A DNA stretch of 64,000 nt, taken from contig CANQUJ010000002.1 in the NCBI GenBank assembly GCA_947627005.1, positions 109,748 through 173,747 of the forward strand. Direction: 5' to 3'. Every line of letters begins with the position of its first letter. Within the stretch, counting starts at the first letter, position 1. This DNA comes from an uncultured Clostridia bacterium. GTDB taxonomy: Bacteria; Bacillota; Clostridia; Oscillospirales; Ruminococcaceae. The notes under the pieces are model-generated. The model was not told where the DNA came from and did not search any database. It was given only the letters and a program-made list of their open reading frames with translations. Below are positions 34,281 through 43,211 of the stretch, one piece after another. Both the position numbers and the translations under genes were made by a program.

Positions 34281-36722
34281 TCAAATATTTTCGGGGTTAA
34301 AGTCCGCTCCGACCCGAACGTCGGCGAAGATTCTGTCTTTAGAAGCCTCAATCAATAGCTCGGAGATGAAATTTCGGAAGACGGAATTGTTTTTGCATTT
34401 GACGGTGAGCGCGTAGCGATAGCGGCGGTTGGCCCTTCCCTGCCCCGCCTTTGCAGGCCCGAGAACCCTTATCGGGAACTTTTTTTCGATCGACGAAAGC
34501 TTGCTTCGCATCATATCGGTAAAGCGGTCGGCGGCTTTAATCGCGCTCGATTCGAGGGGGGAGGAAAAGGTTATCGCACAGATATCGCAGAAGGGCGGAT
34601 ATATAAGTTCGCGCCGAAGGGCAATTTCCTGCTCGAAAAATTCTTTGTAATCCTGCTTCGAGGCGAGCTCGATGATGTGGTGGTCGGGAATATATGTCTG
34701 AATGTATGCGACCGACTTTTCGCCGGTCCTCCCCCCTCGGCCGACTACCTGCGTAAGCAGCGAGAAGGTTCTTTCAAAGCTTTTATAGCTTCCGGCGAAG
34801 AGCGAGCTGTCAAGCGATACCACGCCGACTATTGTAACCTTCGGGAAGTCGAGCCCCTTGGCTATCATCTGGGTGCCGATCATTATGTCGTATTTGCCGT
34901 CTTCAAAGTCGCGGAATTTTTCTTCGTATTGTATCCGCGAAGAAGTGGTGTCGGCGTCCATTCTTAAAACCCTCGCGCCGGGGAAGATTTCGGCGAGCTC
35001 TTCTTCGATAAGCTGGGTCCCCGCTCCGGAGGTTCTTACATTGTCGCTTTTACAGACCGGGCAGCGGCTTTCAAACTTGACAGAATACCCGCAGTAGTGG
35101 CACATAAGGCGGTCGTTTTGTTTGTGGTAGGTCAGCGGTATCAGGCAGTTGGGGCATTTTATCGCCCCGCGGCAGGAGTTGCAATAAGCGAAGGTGTTAT
35201 ACCCCCTGCGGTTTAAAAGAAGGATAGCCTGCCTGCCGTTTTTGATGTTTTCGTTGACCGCGCGAATAAGGTCTTCGCAAAAAGGGGTGTTGTTGCCCAT
35301 CTCGGCCTCTGTCGACATATCCGCGACCACGACCTGCGGCAGGGCGGCGTCGTTATATCGGCGGTTGAGCTCGAACAGGCTGAACCGCCCGGATTTGGCG
35401 TAGTAGTAGGATTCGAGCGAAGGGGTCGCCGACGCCATCAGAAGAACGCAGTTGTGGGTCCCGCAGCGGTGAATTGCGACGTCTCTGGCATGATATCTCG
35501 GCGAAGATTCGGATTTATACGTCCCCTCGCCCTCTTCGTCCATAACGATTATTCCTATATCCGAAAGCGGGGCGAAGACGGCGCTTCGCGTTCCGATGAC
35601 GATTTTTGCCGAACCGTTTTTGGCGCGCTTAAATTCGTCCATTCGCTGGCCGAGGGAAAGTGCGGAATGTATGACCGCGACCGTCTCTCCGAACGCGGAC
35701 TTGAACTTTCCGACGAGCTGCGGGGTCAGCGAAATCTCGGGTACGAGCATAAGGGCGGATTTTCCGCGCTCGATGACGGCCTGTATAAGCTTTATAAAGA
35801 CTGCGGTCTTTCCGCTGCCGGTAACGCCGTGCAAAAGCGCGCCGGCCGGCTTGTTTTCGTCGATAAGCTTTAAAACGCCCTCGTATACGGCGCTCTGCTC
35901 TTCGGACAATACTATCTCTTCTGCCCGGGGAAAATCTCTTTCGGAAAATTCCGGCGTTCTGAAGCTTTCGTATTTATACTCCGAGAGTATGCCGTTTTTT
36001 ATCATCGCGGAGATAATCGTTCTCGTGACTCCGACGAAATAGCAGACCTCTTTGACCGAAGCGGAGCGGTTTTCTTCTAAAAATTCGGCGACAAGGCGCT
36101 GCTTCGGGGTCAACTTAGGGTCTACCCCGCCGTTGATATAGTCGTCCGAAAGGCGGAGCATCGAAACGGTTTCGTCGCCTACCCGGCGCTTGAATTCGTC
36201 TTCGCGCTCTAAAAGTCCCTTTTCTTCAAGGCTTTTGAGAATCGCGGGCTCGGCTTTAGAGACCTCCGCGGCGAATTTCTTTCCGCCCTCGGCCTTTAAA
36301 AGGGCTGAATAGAGCTCGTCTTCGGCCGGGGTAAGCGGGTCGTCGTCGGTCGGCCTTTGAGCCGAAAGGCTGTATGAATCGAGCACCGAGACCGAATAGC
36401 CCGAGGGGATAACGGTCCTGAAAGCCTCGAAAAAGGTGCAGAATGTGCGGTCTTTAAGCCATCTTACAAGCTCTAAAAGCTCGTCGCCGATAAGCGGCTC
36501 GCGGTCGATAAGCGAGAGAATGGGCTTTATGCCCTCTTCGTCCTCACGCTCGTATACCCGCATAACAAGCCCGACTCGCTTTTTGTTTCCCCTTCCGAAC
36601 GGAACGAGGACTCTCATTCCGGCTCTAAGAACCGGCTTCAAAAGTTCGGGGCAGCGGTAGGTATACTCGATGTCGAAGCCGTAGGCCGTTCCGGAAAGAG
36701 CGACCTTTGCCGCGGTTATCAT
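34281..36722 (-). CDS. priA: Primosomal protein N' (replication restart helicase PriA)
   Basis: 813 residues. Superfamily 2 helicase that reloads the replisome at stalled forks. N-terminal 3'-binding domain (about 1-105), winged helix (about 190-250), Walker A HGVTGSGKTAVF near 296, Walker B MDEEGEGTYK (DEEG where DEAH/DEEH is common), and eight zinc-binding cysteines between about 525 and 570 (CNSCRGAIKCPNC, CHYCGY, CPVCKSDNV). Helicase C motifs include IGTQMIAKGLDFP and VVGRGGRTGEKS. ATG overlaps the rpoZ stop (ATGA). Confidence 0.96.
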   Translation of the reverse strand: MITAAKVALSGTAYGFDIEYTYRCPELLKPVLRAGMRVLVPFGRGNKKRVGLVMRVYEREDEEGIKPILSLIDREPLIGDELLELVRWLKDRTFCTFFEAFRTVIPSGYSVSVLDSYSLSAQRPTDDDPLTPAEDELYSALLKAEGGKKFAAEVSKAEPAILKSLEEKGLLEREDEFKRRVGDETVSMLRLSDDYINGGVDPKLTPKQRLVAEFLEENRSASVKEVCYFVGVTRTIISAMIKNGILSEYKYESFRTPEFSERDFPRAEEIVLSEEQSAVYEGVLKLIDENKPAGALLHGVTGSGKTAVFIKLIQAVIERGKSALMLVPEISLTPQLVGKFKSAFGETVAVIHSALSLGQRMDEFKRAKNGSAKIVIGTRSAVFAPLSDIGIIVMDEEGEGTYKSESSPRYHARDVAIHRCGTHNCVLLMASATPSLESYYYAKSGRFSLFELNRRYNDAALPQVVVADMSTEAEMGNNTPFCEDLIRAVNENIKNGRQAILLLNRRGYNTFAYCNSCRGAIKCPNCLIPLTYHKQNDRLMCHYCGYSVKFESRCPVCKSDNVRTSGAGTQLIEEELAEIFPGARVLRMDADTTSSRIQYEEKFRDFEDGKYDIMIGTQMIAKGLDFPKVTIVGVVSLDSSLFAGSYKSFERTFSLLTQVVGRGGRTGEKSVAYIQTYIPDHHIIELASKQDYKEFFEQEIALRRELIYPPFCDICAITFSSPLESSAIKAADRFTDMMRSKLSSIEKKFPIRVLGPAKAGQGRANRRYRYALTVKCKNNSVFRNFISELLIEASKDRIFADVRVGADFNPENI

Positions 36723-36928
36723 TTCTTTTTGATGGACGGGTCTTCGATAAGGCGATATTCGCCCCGCGCGAACTGCTCGACGGCGGTTTTGACCGGCTTT
36801 TCGTCGATGATGACCTTTTCTTCAAAGGCCTCGTCGATTATTTCGCGCGCTCTGCGCGAAACGGCGATGACGAGCGAATAGATGCTTTCGCCGTTCTTGA
36901 GAATTTGCGTGCTCGAGGGTCTTAACAT
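36719..36928 (-). CDS. rpoZ: DNA-directed RNA polymerase omega subunit
   Basis: 69 residues. Small subunit that helps assemble the beta' subunit. [30 protein letters not shown] matches the omega N-terminal helix region (the motif VIAVSRRAR is diagnostic). It overlaps both gmk and priA by a few bases. The gmk-rpoZ-priA order is conserved in Firmicutes. Confidence 0.94.
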   Translation of the reverse strand: MLRPSSTQILKNGESIYSLVIAVSRRAREIIDEAFEEKVIIDEKPVKTAVEQFARGEYRLIEDPSIKKK

Positions 36929-37530
36929 TTGTTTAACACTCCTTCTATGGTATCTTTGTTTAGTTTTGTCAGATTTTTTGCCGCTTTCATAACGGTTTTG
37001 ACGTCTTGAATCGCGCGGTCGAGGTCGTCGTTTACAACGACAAAGTCGTAGTCCGCGGATTTTTCGATCTCTCTCGCGGCCTCTGCCACTCGGTTTTCTA
37101 TGACCTCGTCGCTGTCGGTCGCGCGCTTTTTAAGTCTGCGCCGAAGCTCGGATACGGAGGGCGGAAGAATGAATATCGAGACGGACTCGGGGTAAGCGGC
37201 CTTAACCTTCATAGCGCCGACCGTTTCTATTTCAAGTATTACGTCGTTGCCGGCGTCAAGCCTGTCGAAAACCGCCTGCTTCGGGGTCCCGTAAAAGTTT
37301 CCGCAAAATTCGGCGTATTCGAGCATCCCGCCGCTCGAAATAAGGTCTTTAAAGCGTTCGCGGGAAATGAAGTAGTAGTTGACTCCGTCGGTCTCGCCCT
37401 CGCGGGGGGCGCGGGTGGTCGCCGATACCGAGAATTTTATATTCGGGTCGGCCTTAAGAATCTCCGAGACTATCGTCCCCTTGCCCGTCCCCGATGGGGC
37501 GGAAATAATGTATAGCGTTCCTCTATTCAT
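36922..37530 (-). CDS. gmk: Guanylate kinase
   Basis: 202 residues. Phosphorylates GMP to GDP. P-loop [11 protein letters not shown] at about 9-19, GMP-binding segment [21 protein letters not shown], and the lid [16 protein letters not shown]. Starts within the end of remA (8-base overlap) and overlaps the rpoZ start by 7 bases. Confidence 0.97.
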   Translation of the reverse strand: MNRGTLYIISAPSGTGKGTIVSEILKADPNIKFSVSATTRAPREGETDGVNYYFISRERFKDLISSGGMLEYAEFCGNFYGTPKQAVFDRLDAGNDVILEIETVGAMKVKAAYPESVSIFILPPSVSELRRRLKKRATDSDEVIENRVAEAAREIEKSADYDFVVVNDDLDRAIQDVKTVMKAAKNLTKLNKDTIEGVLNKC

Positions 37531-37768
37531 CTTTATCCTCTTCTTTCGCGGAAAGAATAAATTCCGGAGCTCTCGACGAGAGAATAACGTGGTCGCTGTC
37601 GGTGACGATCACAGATTTGGTCTTCTTGCCGTAGGTCGCGTCGATAAGGGTTCCTTTGTCTCTCGCGTCCTGAATAAGGCGCTTTATCGGAGAGCTTGAA
37701 GGCTCTACCACCGCGATTATGCGGTTTTTTAATACATAGCAGGAATAGCCGATGTTTATAACGTCCAT
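37523..37768 (-). CDS. remA: Extracellular matrix regulator RemA / DUF370
   Basis: 81 residues. DUF370 DNA-binding protein that in Bacillus activates biofilm matrix and osmoprotection genes. Conserved blocks [44 protein letters not shown] and [13 protein letters not shown] are all present. It is placed between yicC and gmk, the usual position in Firmicutes. A Clostridial role in matrix control is inference. Confidence 0.92.
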   Translation of the reverse strand: MDVINIGYSCYVLKNRIIAVVEPSSSPIKRLIQDARDKGTLIDATYGKKTKSVIVTDSDHVILSSRAPEFILSAKEEDKDE

Positions 37769-37778
37769 ATTTCCTCCG

Positions 37779-38657
37779 CTATTCGATGTTTTGGATCTGC
37801 TCGCGAATCTTTTCTACCGCGTTTTTCATATCCAAAACGAGCTTGGTTATCGCGAGGTCGTTGCACTTCGAGCCGATGGTGTTGACTTCGCGGTTGAATT
37901 CTTGGATCAAGAAGTCGAGCTGTTTGCCGACCGGGCCGCTTTTTGAAAGGATATCCCCGCACTGGGCGATATGGCTTTTAAGTCGGACGGTCTCTTCGTC
38001 GACGGCGGTTTTATCTGCGAACACGGCGGCTTCGGTGAGTATCCTGCAGTCGTCGATGTCTTTGTCCTCCATAAGCTCGCGGAGCTTGGCGTATAGCCGC
38101 TCGCGATACTGCGCGGTGACTTCGGGCGAGCGCTCTTCTATTTTTAAAACGTTGGCCTCGATCTCGCCCAATTTCTCTAAAATATCGCTTTTAAGCTTTT
38201 CGCCCTCGGTCTGCCTCATCAAAACGAAAGCCGAAAGGGCCTCTTTTGCGGCGGCCTCGGTCTGCGACCATATCTCCTCTTCGTCTTCCTCCGGCTTTTT
38301 GACGGTAAACGCGTCGGGGATTCTTAAAAGAGAGGAAAGCGAGAGGTCGTCTTCAACGTCAAGGCTGTTTTGAAGTCCGCGGAGGGCGGAAACGTAGCTT
38401 TTTATTATATCTTCGTTGGCCTCGACGGTCTCCTCCGGTCCGCCGACTGCGGCTATGCTTACGAACGCCTCGACCTTGCCGCGGTTGATTTCGGAAGAAA
38501 AGAGCTTTTTAAGGCGGTCCTCCAAAAAAGAATACTGCCTCGGCACCCGCGCGGAAAATTCAAAGAATCGGTGATTTACGGCTTTAAGCTCGACGGTGAT
38601 CTCTCTGTTGTCGAAAATTTTGACCGCCCGGCCGTAGCCTGTCATGCTTCTCGGCAT
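37779..38657 (-). CDS. yicC: YicC family endoribonuclease
   Basis: 292 residues. N-terminal YicC_N domain begins [13 protein letters not shown], followed by [17 protein letters not shown]; the C-terminal DUF1732 domain holds [38 protein letters not shown]. YicC proteins are metal-dependent RNA endonucleases that act on small RNAs in E. coli and on 23S precursor or sRNA in others. It is the first gene of a 14-gene co-directional series ending at spoVM. Confidence 0.95.
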   Translation of the reverse strand: MPRSMTGYGRAVKIFDNREITVELKAVNHRFFEFSARVPRQYSFLEDRLKKLFSSEINRGKVEAFVSIAAVGGPEETVEANEDIIKSYVSALRGLQNSLDVEDDLSLSSLLRIPDAFTVKKPEEDEEEIWSQTEAAAKEALSAFVLMRQTEGEKLKSDILEKLGEIEANVLKIEERSPEVTAQYRERLYAKLRELMEDKDIDDCRILTEAAVFADKTAVDEETVRLKSHIAQCGDILSKSGPVGKQLDFLIQEFNREVNTIGSKCNDLAITKLVLDMKNAVEKIREQIQNIE

Positions 38658-38700
38658 ATAAAAACTCCTTTTATCGCATAGTTATCCATAATTACAGTAT

Positions 38701-38729
38701 AGTATAGCACAGTCTGAAAAATAAAGCAA
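38701..38729 (-). promoter_or_regulatory. Sigma-A promoter in front of yicC
   Basis: Minus strand TTGCTT (38724-38729), 17-base spacer, TATACT (38701-38706), 44 bases upstream of the yicC ATG. It can drive the long yicC-remA-gmk-rpoZ-priA-def-fmt series. Confidence 0.82.
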
Positions 38730-38922
38730 GGTTTTATTACAAAATTAAGGTTTACATTTTGGTTACGCGGGGTTTAAAGAGAGTGAGGGAAGGGAGGGCA
38801 AAATAAAGACCGAGGCTTTCGCCCCGGCATTTTTTGCTTTCGCGATTCAGCAACCGCAGGAACCAGCACCAAACCCATTCCGAAAGGAAGGAGAACAAGC
38901 AGAGAAAATAAAAAAATACCCA

Positions 38923-38999
38923 CCCGCCGTCCCACGCGTAAAAGGTATACCCGCGAACTCGCTAACCGCTCGTTCGGGGGTATGCTATTTTAAGTCACC
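38923..38999. repeat. Family module, second copy of the 14488-14562 sequence
   Basis: Seventy-seven bases nearly identical to 14488-14562 (a few substitutions and one or two single-base length differences), including AAAAGGTATACC, GCGAACTCGCT, CGCTCGTTCGGGGGTATGCT and AAGTCACC. A shorter, inverted relative is at 39725-39757. Both full copies sit in gene-free DNA on the right of the same kind of palindromic body. Confidence 0.88.
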
Positions 39000-39088
39000 T
39001 CTCCCCCTGCCCCCTCCCCTCGAGGGGAGGGGGAAACAGCCCACCGGGTTTATGCCCAAAAACGAAATGTGCTTCCCCACAGCCGCAT

Positions 39089-39121
39089 GCTGTAAAAAGG
39101 AATTCGCTTCGCTCATACTAT
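39089..39121. repeat. Left half of a perfect 33-bp inverted repeat
   Basis: GCTGTAAAAAGGAATTCGC and following bases are repeated exactly in reverse complement at 39493-39525, 371 bp away. Confidence 0.92.
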
Positions 39122-39803
39122 CTTTAGCCACCCCGCCCCCGCATAGTTTTGCGCGAAAGTAAAAAATAGCAAAGCCCCCCGCCCCTCGAGGGGCGGGGGG
39201 CGCGAGCGAAGCGAGAGGGGTGGGGTGCTCAAGGCGCAAGCGCAACCTTAGCACAGCGACGGACTTGGTATTTGCGCCGAATGGCGCATGGCCGCGCCGT
39301 TTCCCTCTGTTTCGGTTAGAAGCAAAAGTCCTTCTACGAAGGCGCGGCTGCCGTCAGCGTTTCAAGGGGTTTCCAAATGGGGAAACCGCAATCCCCCTTT
39401 GGTGTGTCTTTTCGCTTCACTTTTCTGCACAAGCAGAAAAGTGAAGGAGCCCTCCCCCAACGGGGGAGGGAGGAGAGGGAGAGGGGCTGAAAATAGTATG
39501 AGCGAAGCGAATTCCTTTTTACAGCGGGAGGCTGCGGGTGGGAGCATATCTCGTTTTTGAACATAAACCCGGTGGGCCTGCCCCTCCCCGCGGGAGGGGC
39601 AGGGGGTGATCGTCTAAAAATAGCGCTCGGCGCAGCCGAGTACCTTTTAATCAGGGCACCTGCGGTTTGGGTCGGGTGGATAGCCCTTTTAAGCTTCGAC
39701 GGCAGGAGAAGCGGCGATTCAAAACAGCATACCTGCGAGTTCGCGGGTATACCTTTGCCAAAGAAACTGCGCCCCCGGCGATAAAGCCGAGGGCTTCTGC
39801 ATA

Positions 39804-42137
39804 TTACGCCGATAAGACCGACGCCGCGAGCGATATTTTTCCGCCGTCGGCAAAGACGCGGATTCTGCCGCTTGCGCCGGAAAGGAGCATATCGGCGAGC
39901 GGGTTTTCGATTTTTTCTGCGATCACCCGCGCTATCTCCCTCGCGCCGAATCTGCCGAAGTCGGCGAAGTCGACCACCGCCGCGGCAAGGCCGTCGTCAA
40001 ATTCAAGGGCTATCCCCTTCTTTTCGGCCCGCGCCGAAAGCTCGCCGAGCCGCATTAAAACTATCTCCTCGCAGTCGGGCCTCTCGAGCTTTCTGAAAGA
40101 ACACACCGCGTCGAGGCGGTTCATAAGCTCAAACGAAAACACCTTGGAAAGCCCGCTTCGGGCGGTCCCCTTTTCTTCGGCCGCAAAGCCGCATGAGACC
40201 GCGCCCTTCGCGACTGCGTTGGTTGTCAAAATCACCACGCAGCTTTTAAACGAGACCCTTCTGCCGTTCGAGTCGGTAAGGCTGCCGGTATCCAAAAGCT
40301 GCAAAAGAAGCGCCGCGACCTCGCGGTCGGCCTTTTCAAATTCGTCGAACAAAAGAACGCAGGACGGCCGCTTTCTGACCTTTTCGGTCAGCTCGCCGCC
40401 CCTGTCGAAGCCGACGTACCCCGGGGGCGAGCCTATAAGCCGCGAAACGCTGTATCGCTCGGAAAACTCGGACATGTCGAACCTTATCAGCGCGTCTTCC
40501 TTTCCGAAAAGGCTTTGGGCGAGAGCTTTTGCAAGCTCGGTTTTTCCGACCCCGGTCGGGCCGGAAAACATAAGCGCCGCCATCGGGCCGCTTTGGGCGT
40601 GGATCCCGGTTCCGGCGCGCTTTAATGCGCCGACGAGGGCGGCTATCGCCTCGGGCTGGCCGACTATCTTTTCGCTCAATTCTTTATAAATCTGCTCGGA
40701 CTTCACTGCGAAGAGTCTATCCTGCGGGACGGAGGTCTGTAAAGTTATAATCCTTTCCACATCGGCGGCCGTAACCTTCGGGTCTTCGCCGGCGGCGCCG
40801 GTCTTTCCGAACAGCTCGTCGAAGTAGCGCTCCTTCGGGATTTTCCCGCTTACATAGTCGTTGAACGCGGCGGAAAGATCGCCGCTTGAAGAAGAGTCTG
40901 TAAAAGCCTTAAGCTTTACATATGCGCAGGCCTCGTCCATAACGTCTATCGCCTTGTCGGGAAGGCAGCGGTCGGTTATATACCTTGAAGAAAGGCTCAC
41001 CGCGGCCTCTATCGCGTCGTTTTCGATGACGACTTTGTGGTGCTGCTCATATTTTGATTTTAGGCGGCAGAGCATTTTTACCGCCGCCTGCGGGCTCGGC
41101 TCGTTTACCTTTATAAGGCAGAATCTTCGCTCGAGGGCCTTGTCGCCCTCTATCGTTTTTCGGTATTCGTCGTAGGTCGTCGCGCCGATAAGCCTAAGCT
41201 CGCCTCGCGCCAAAGAGGGCTTTAAAATATTCGCGGCGTCGATAGCCCCCTCGGCCGCGCCCGCGCCGACTAAGGTGTGAAGCTCGTCGATGAAGAGTAT
41301 GACGTCTTTGTTTTTGACGGCGTCTTCGACGCAAGCGCCGAGCCTTTCTTCAAAGTCTCCGCGATATTTCGCGCCGGCGAGCAGAGAGGTCAGGCTTAAA
41401 GAGAATATTCTCTTTCCGACGAGCGGCTGCGGAACGTCGCGGTTGGCGATCTTCGTCGCCAGCGCCTCGACTATCGCGGTCTTGCCGACTCCGGCCTCTC
41501 CGACGAGGCAGGGGTTGTTTTTGCTCCGCCGAAGAAGAATTTCTATAATCCTCTCGATCTCGCCGTCCCGCTCGACGCAGGGGTCGTAGGGCTGTTTTCG
41601 CGCGCGCTCGACCATATCGAAGCCGTATTTTTCAAGCCGGGCGAGCTTGGGCTGTTCGTGCCCCTGCCCCAGGACGGCGCTTTTTTCTACCGCCTCGCCT
41701 GCGCTCGTATAAAGCCTTGAAATGTTGCAGTTCAGGTCGTAGAGTATGCTTCTGGCGGTGGAATTTTGCTGGTTTAATATCGCGCACAAAAGGTGCTCCG
41801 TCCCGACCTTGGTGTCCGAAACGTCGCAGGCGGTTCGCTTTGCGAATCTTATGCAGCGCTTTGCGGCGGGGGTAAGCTGCGAGCCGCTTACGGCTGTCGG
41901 CTCGCCGGTTCCGATAAGCTCGGCTATCTTTTTTTCGACCGCTCCGTAGGTCACCGAAAACCGCGAGAGGATCGAAGCCGCCGCGGAAGAGCTGTCGCTT
42001 AAAAGTCCGAGAAGCAGGTGTTCGGTCCCCACATAGGTATGGCCCATCTGCCCGGCTCGGCGAATTCCGTGGCTTACGGCGCGCAGAGCGCTTTCGGTGA
42101 AATTATCGCTGCCGTAGAGCTCGTTAAACTCAAACAT
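39804..42137 (-). CDS. clpC: Divergent ClpC-type AAA+ unfoldase
   Basis: 777 residues from ATG 42137, nine bases after AAAGGA. Two N-terminal Clp_N repeats ([35 protein letters not shown]), AAA+ D1 with Walker [15 protein letters not shown] and D2 with [14 protein letters not shown]. The middle region between them is short and lacks a clear UVR motif, and the usual VGF-type ClpP loop appears as CGF within [16 protein letters not shown]. Thus it may still partner ClpP but use other adaptors than McsB/MecA. No mcsA-mcsB-ctsR genes are adjacent. It lies alone between the composite repeat and a divergent small gene. Confidence 0.85.
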   Translation of the reverse strand: MFEFNELYGSDNFTESALRAVSHGIRRAGQMGHTYVGTEHLLLGLLSDSSSAAASILSRFSVTYGAVEKKIAELIGTGEPTAVSGSQLTPAAKRCIRFAKRTACDVSDTKVGTEHLLCAILNQQNSTARSILYDLNCNISRLYTSAGEAVEKSAVLGQGHEQPKLARLEKYGFDMVERARKQPYDPCVERDGEIERIIEILLRRSKNNPCLVGEAGVGKTAIVEALATKIANRDVPQPLVGKRIFSLSLTSLLAGAKYRGDFEERLGACVEDAVKNKDVILFIDELHTLVGAGAAEGAIDAANILKPSLARGELRLIGATTYDEYRKTIEGDKALERRFCLIKVNEPSPQAAVKMLCRLKSKYEQHHKVVIENDAIEAAVSLSSRYITDRCLPDKAIDVMDEACAYVKLKAFTDSSSSGDLSAAFNDYVSGKIPKERYFDELFGKTGAAGEDPKVTAADVERIITLQTSVPQDRLFAVKSEQIYKELSEKIVGQPEAIAALVGALKRAGTGIHAQSGPMAALMFSGPTGVGKTELAKALAQSLFGKEDALIRFDMSEFSERYSVSRLIGSPPGYVGFDRGGELTEKVRKRPSCVLLFDEFEKADREVAALLLQLLDTGSLTDSNGRRVSFKSCVVILTTNAVAKGAVSCGFAAEEKGTARSGLSKVFSFELMNRLDAVCSFRKLERPDCEEIVLMRLGELSARAEKKGIALEFDDGLAAAVVDFADFGRFGAREIARVIAEKIENPLADMLLSGASGRIRVFADGGKISLAASVLSA

Positions 42138-42334
42138 TCTCTTCATTCCTTTCCGTTGATTTCCGATATGAATTATCGGCAGATTTTCGCGGGATAATCA
42201 CTCCTTGATAATTCTATGCGGCGGCGCGGCTTGCTTACGCCGGAAAAGGCAGTAACACATTTTCGCGGGCTTCATAAACTGTAATATGAAGTATTGAAGT
42301 GCTTCAAAAAACTTTACATGAAGGAGACAGATTT

Positions 42335-42484
42335 ATGAACTGCTTCGGAAACGGCTACTGGTGGATTATCATTCTCATTCTGATCATCCTCTTCGGCTTC
42401 AACGGAAACGGCTGCGGCTGCAACAGCTGCGGCAACAACGGCTGCGGCTGCGGAAACAACAACGACTGCGGCTGCGGGTGCTGA
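42335..42484 (+). CDS. Small membrane peptide with Cys/Gly/Asn-rich tail
   Basis: 49 residues. MNCFGNGYWW is followed by a hydrophobic segment IIILILIILFGF and a tail made only of Gly, Cys, Asn, Ser and Asp (GCGC repeats, ten cysteines). A strong ribosome site (AAGGAG) stands eight to nine bases before ATG, and a GC-rich terminator follows the stop, which supports real expression. It resembles small spore-coat or membrane peptides of Firmicutes in style, but I recognise no named family. Metal binding or disulfide cross-linking is a guess. Confidence 0.72.
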   Translation: MNCFGNGYWWIIILILIILFGFNGNGCGCNSCGNNGCGCGNNNDCGCGC

Positions 42485-42507
42485 TCGCGGAAAGCGAAAA
42501 GAAAAGG

Positions 42508-42533
42508 CCGGGGCGAAAGCCCCGGGCTTTTTT
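42508..42533 (+). terminator. Rho-independent terminator of the small Cys-rich gene
   Basis: Stem CCGGGGC/GCCCCGG with a GAAA loop (42508-42525), then six Ts. Confidence 0.9.
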
Positions 42534-42597
42534 GTAGTGGGCGAAGACAGCCGGCGCCCTGCTGCAAAAAGCGGCTTCTATTCTCTCTCCCCCTCTC

Positions 42598-42626
42598 TTG
42601 ACGTTCCCGTTTCCTTGTGCTAAAAT
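42598..42626 (+). promoter_or_regulatory. Sigma-A promoter of the 42649 gene
   Basis: TTGACG (42598-42603), 17-base spacer, TAAAAT (42621-42626), 22 bases before the ATG. Confidence 0.85.
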
Positions 42627-42648
42627 AGCCTCAAGGAGGAATGTTACC

Positions 42649-43158
42649 ATGGAAGAACGCGACAGCGTAAGAACCCTGCTTTATATCTTGGCAAGGCTCG
42701 GGCTTTTTTGGCTGATAAACATATTCGCGACGATAATCGGCAAGACCGCGATTTTGGGGATAGTCGGGACCCTCGTTCCGCGAATCGCGCTATACGACAA
42801 CCCCGAGCTTTTAAGCTTTTTCTCGTGGCTCATTCCCGCGGGGTTGCTTATTTGGCTTTTTGTCGACGACTCTAAACGCCACACCGCCTACGGGCTTTAC
42901 AGCGCGGTCACAGTCGAGCTCACTATGCTCATAACCGCGATTTTATACTACATCCCCGCGCTCTGTCTTAACTACGCCGAAGACCGAAAGGTCGTCGGAG
43001 CGATAGAAAGCCTCTATTTCACAAGTTTCTGGTTCTCTAAGATAAACGAAGACCCGCAGATCTACGCCCTTATCGGCATTGCGGCGCAGGTTCTGCTCTG
43101 CGTTTTAAGCTATATGATCGCGCACAGAATCTATCTTAAAAAATTCGCCGAAGATTGA
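42649..43158 (+). CDS. Four-helix membrane protein of unknown function
   Basis: 169 residues, with AAGGAGG before ATG 42649. About four hydrophobic segments: 10-40 (LLYILARLGLFWLINIFA), 55-75, 82-110 and 145-165. Short charged loops, no cysteine motif, no known domain. It is monocistronic with its own promoter and a shared terminator with the convergent GHKL ATPase gene. Not assigned to a family. Confidence 0.75.
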   Translation: MEERDSVRTLLYILARLGLFWLINIFATIIGKTAILGIVGTLVPRIALYDNPELLSFFSWLIPAGLLIWLFVDDSKRHTAYGLYSAVTVELTMLITAILYYIPALCLNYAEDRKVVGAIESLYFTSFWFSKINEDPQIYALIGIAAQVLLCVLSYMIAHRIYLKKFAED

Positions 43159-43168
43159 ATTCGGGCAT

Positions 43169-43197
43169 AAAAAAAGCGGGGTAAATCCCCGCTTTTT
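43169..43197. terminator. Bidirectional terminator between convergent genes
   Basis: AAAAAGCGGGG/CCCCGCTTTTT with a 5-base loop. A T run exists on both strands, serving the membrane protein gene (+) and the histidine-kinase-like gene (-). Confidence 0.92.
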
Positions 43198-43211
43198 GCT
43201 TTTACAGGATA

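Larger units (their letters stand above)
38923..39757. repeat. 835-bp composite inverted-repeat element (family copies nested)
   Basis: The 1,146-bp gap 38658-39803 contains no supportable gene beyond the yicC promoter. A left arm (38923-39121) and a right arm (39493-39757) are inverted relatives: a perfect 33-bp pair at 39089-39121 and 39493-39525, further matching blocks around CCACCGGGTTTATG, and ends with AAAGGTATACCCGCGAACTCGC in opposite orientation. Between the arms is a second palindromic body (39128-39230) resembling the core of the 14485-14711 element, and a perfect 14-bp hairpin near 39414-39446. It looks like repeat elements inserted into one another. Short open frames inside are low-complexity translations of the repeats. 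Confidence 0.82.

Noticed and set aside
38985..39564. Open frames of 60-90 codons on both strands within the repeat island
   Set aside because: They translate the palindromic repeats into low-complexity Pro/Gly/Arg text, lack ribosome sites, and follow repeat rather than codon structure.
42147..42300. CtsR or CIRCE operator upstream of clpC
   Set aside because: Only an 8-bp GAATTATC/GATAATTC pair 29 bases apart is seen; no heptad direct repeats and no CIRCE sequence.
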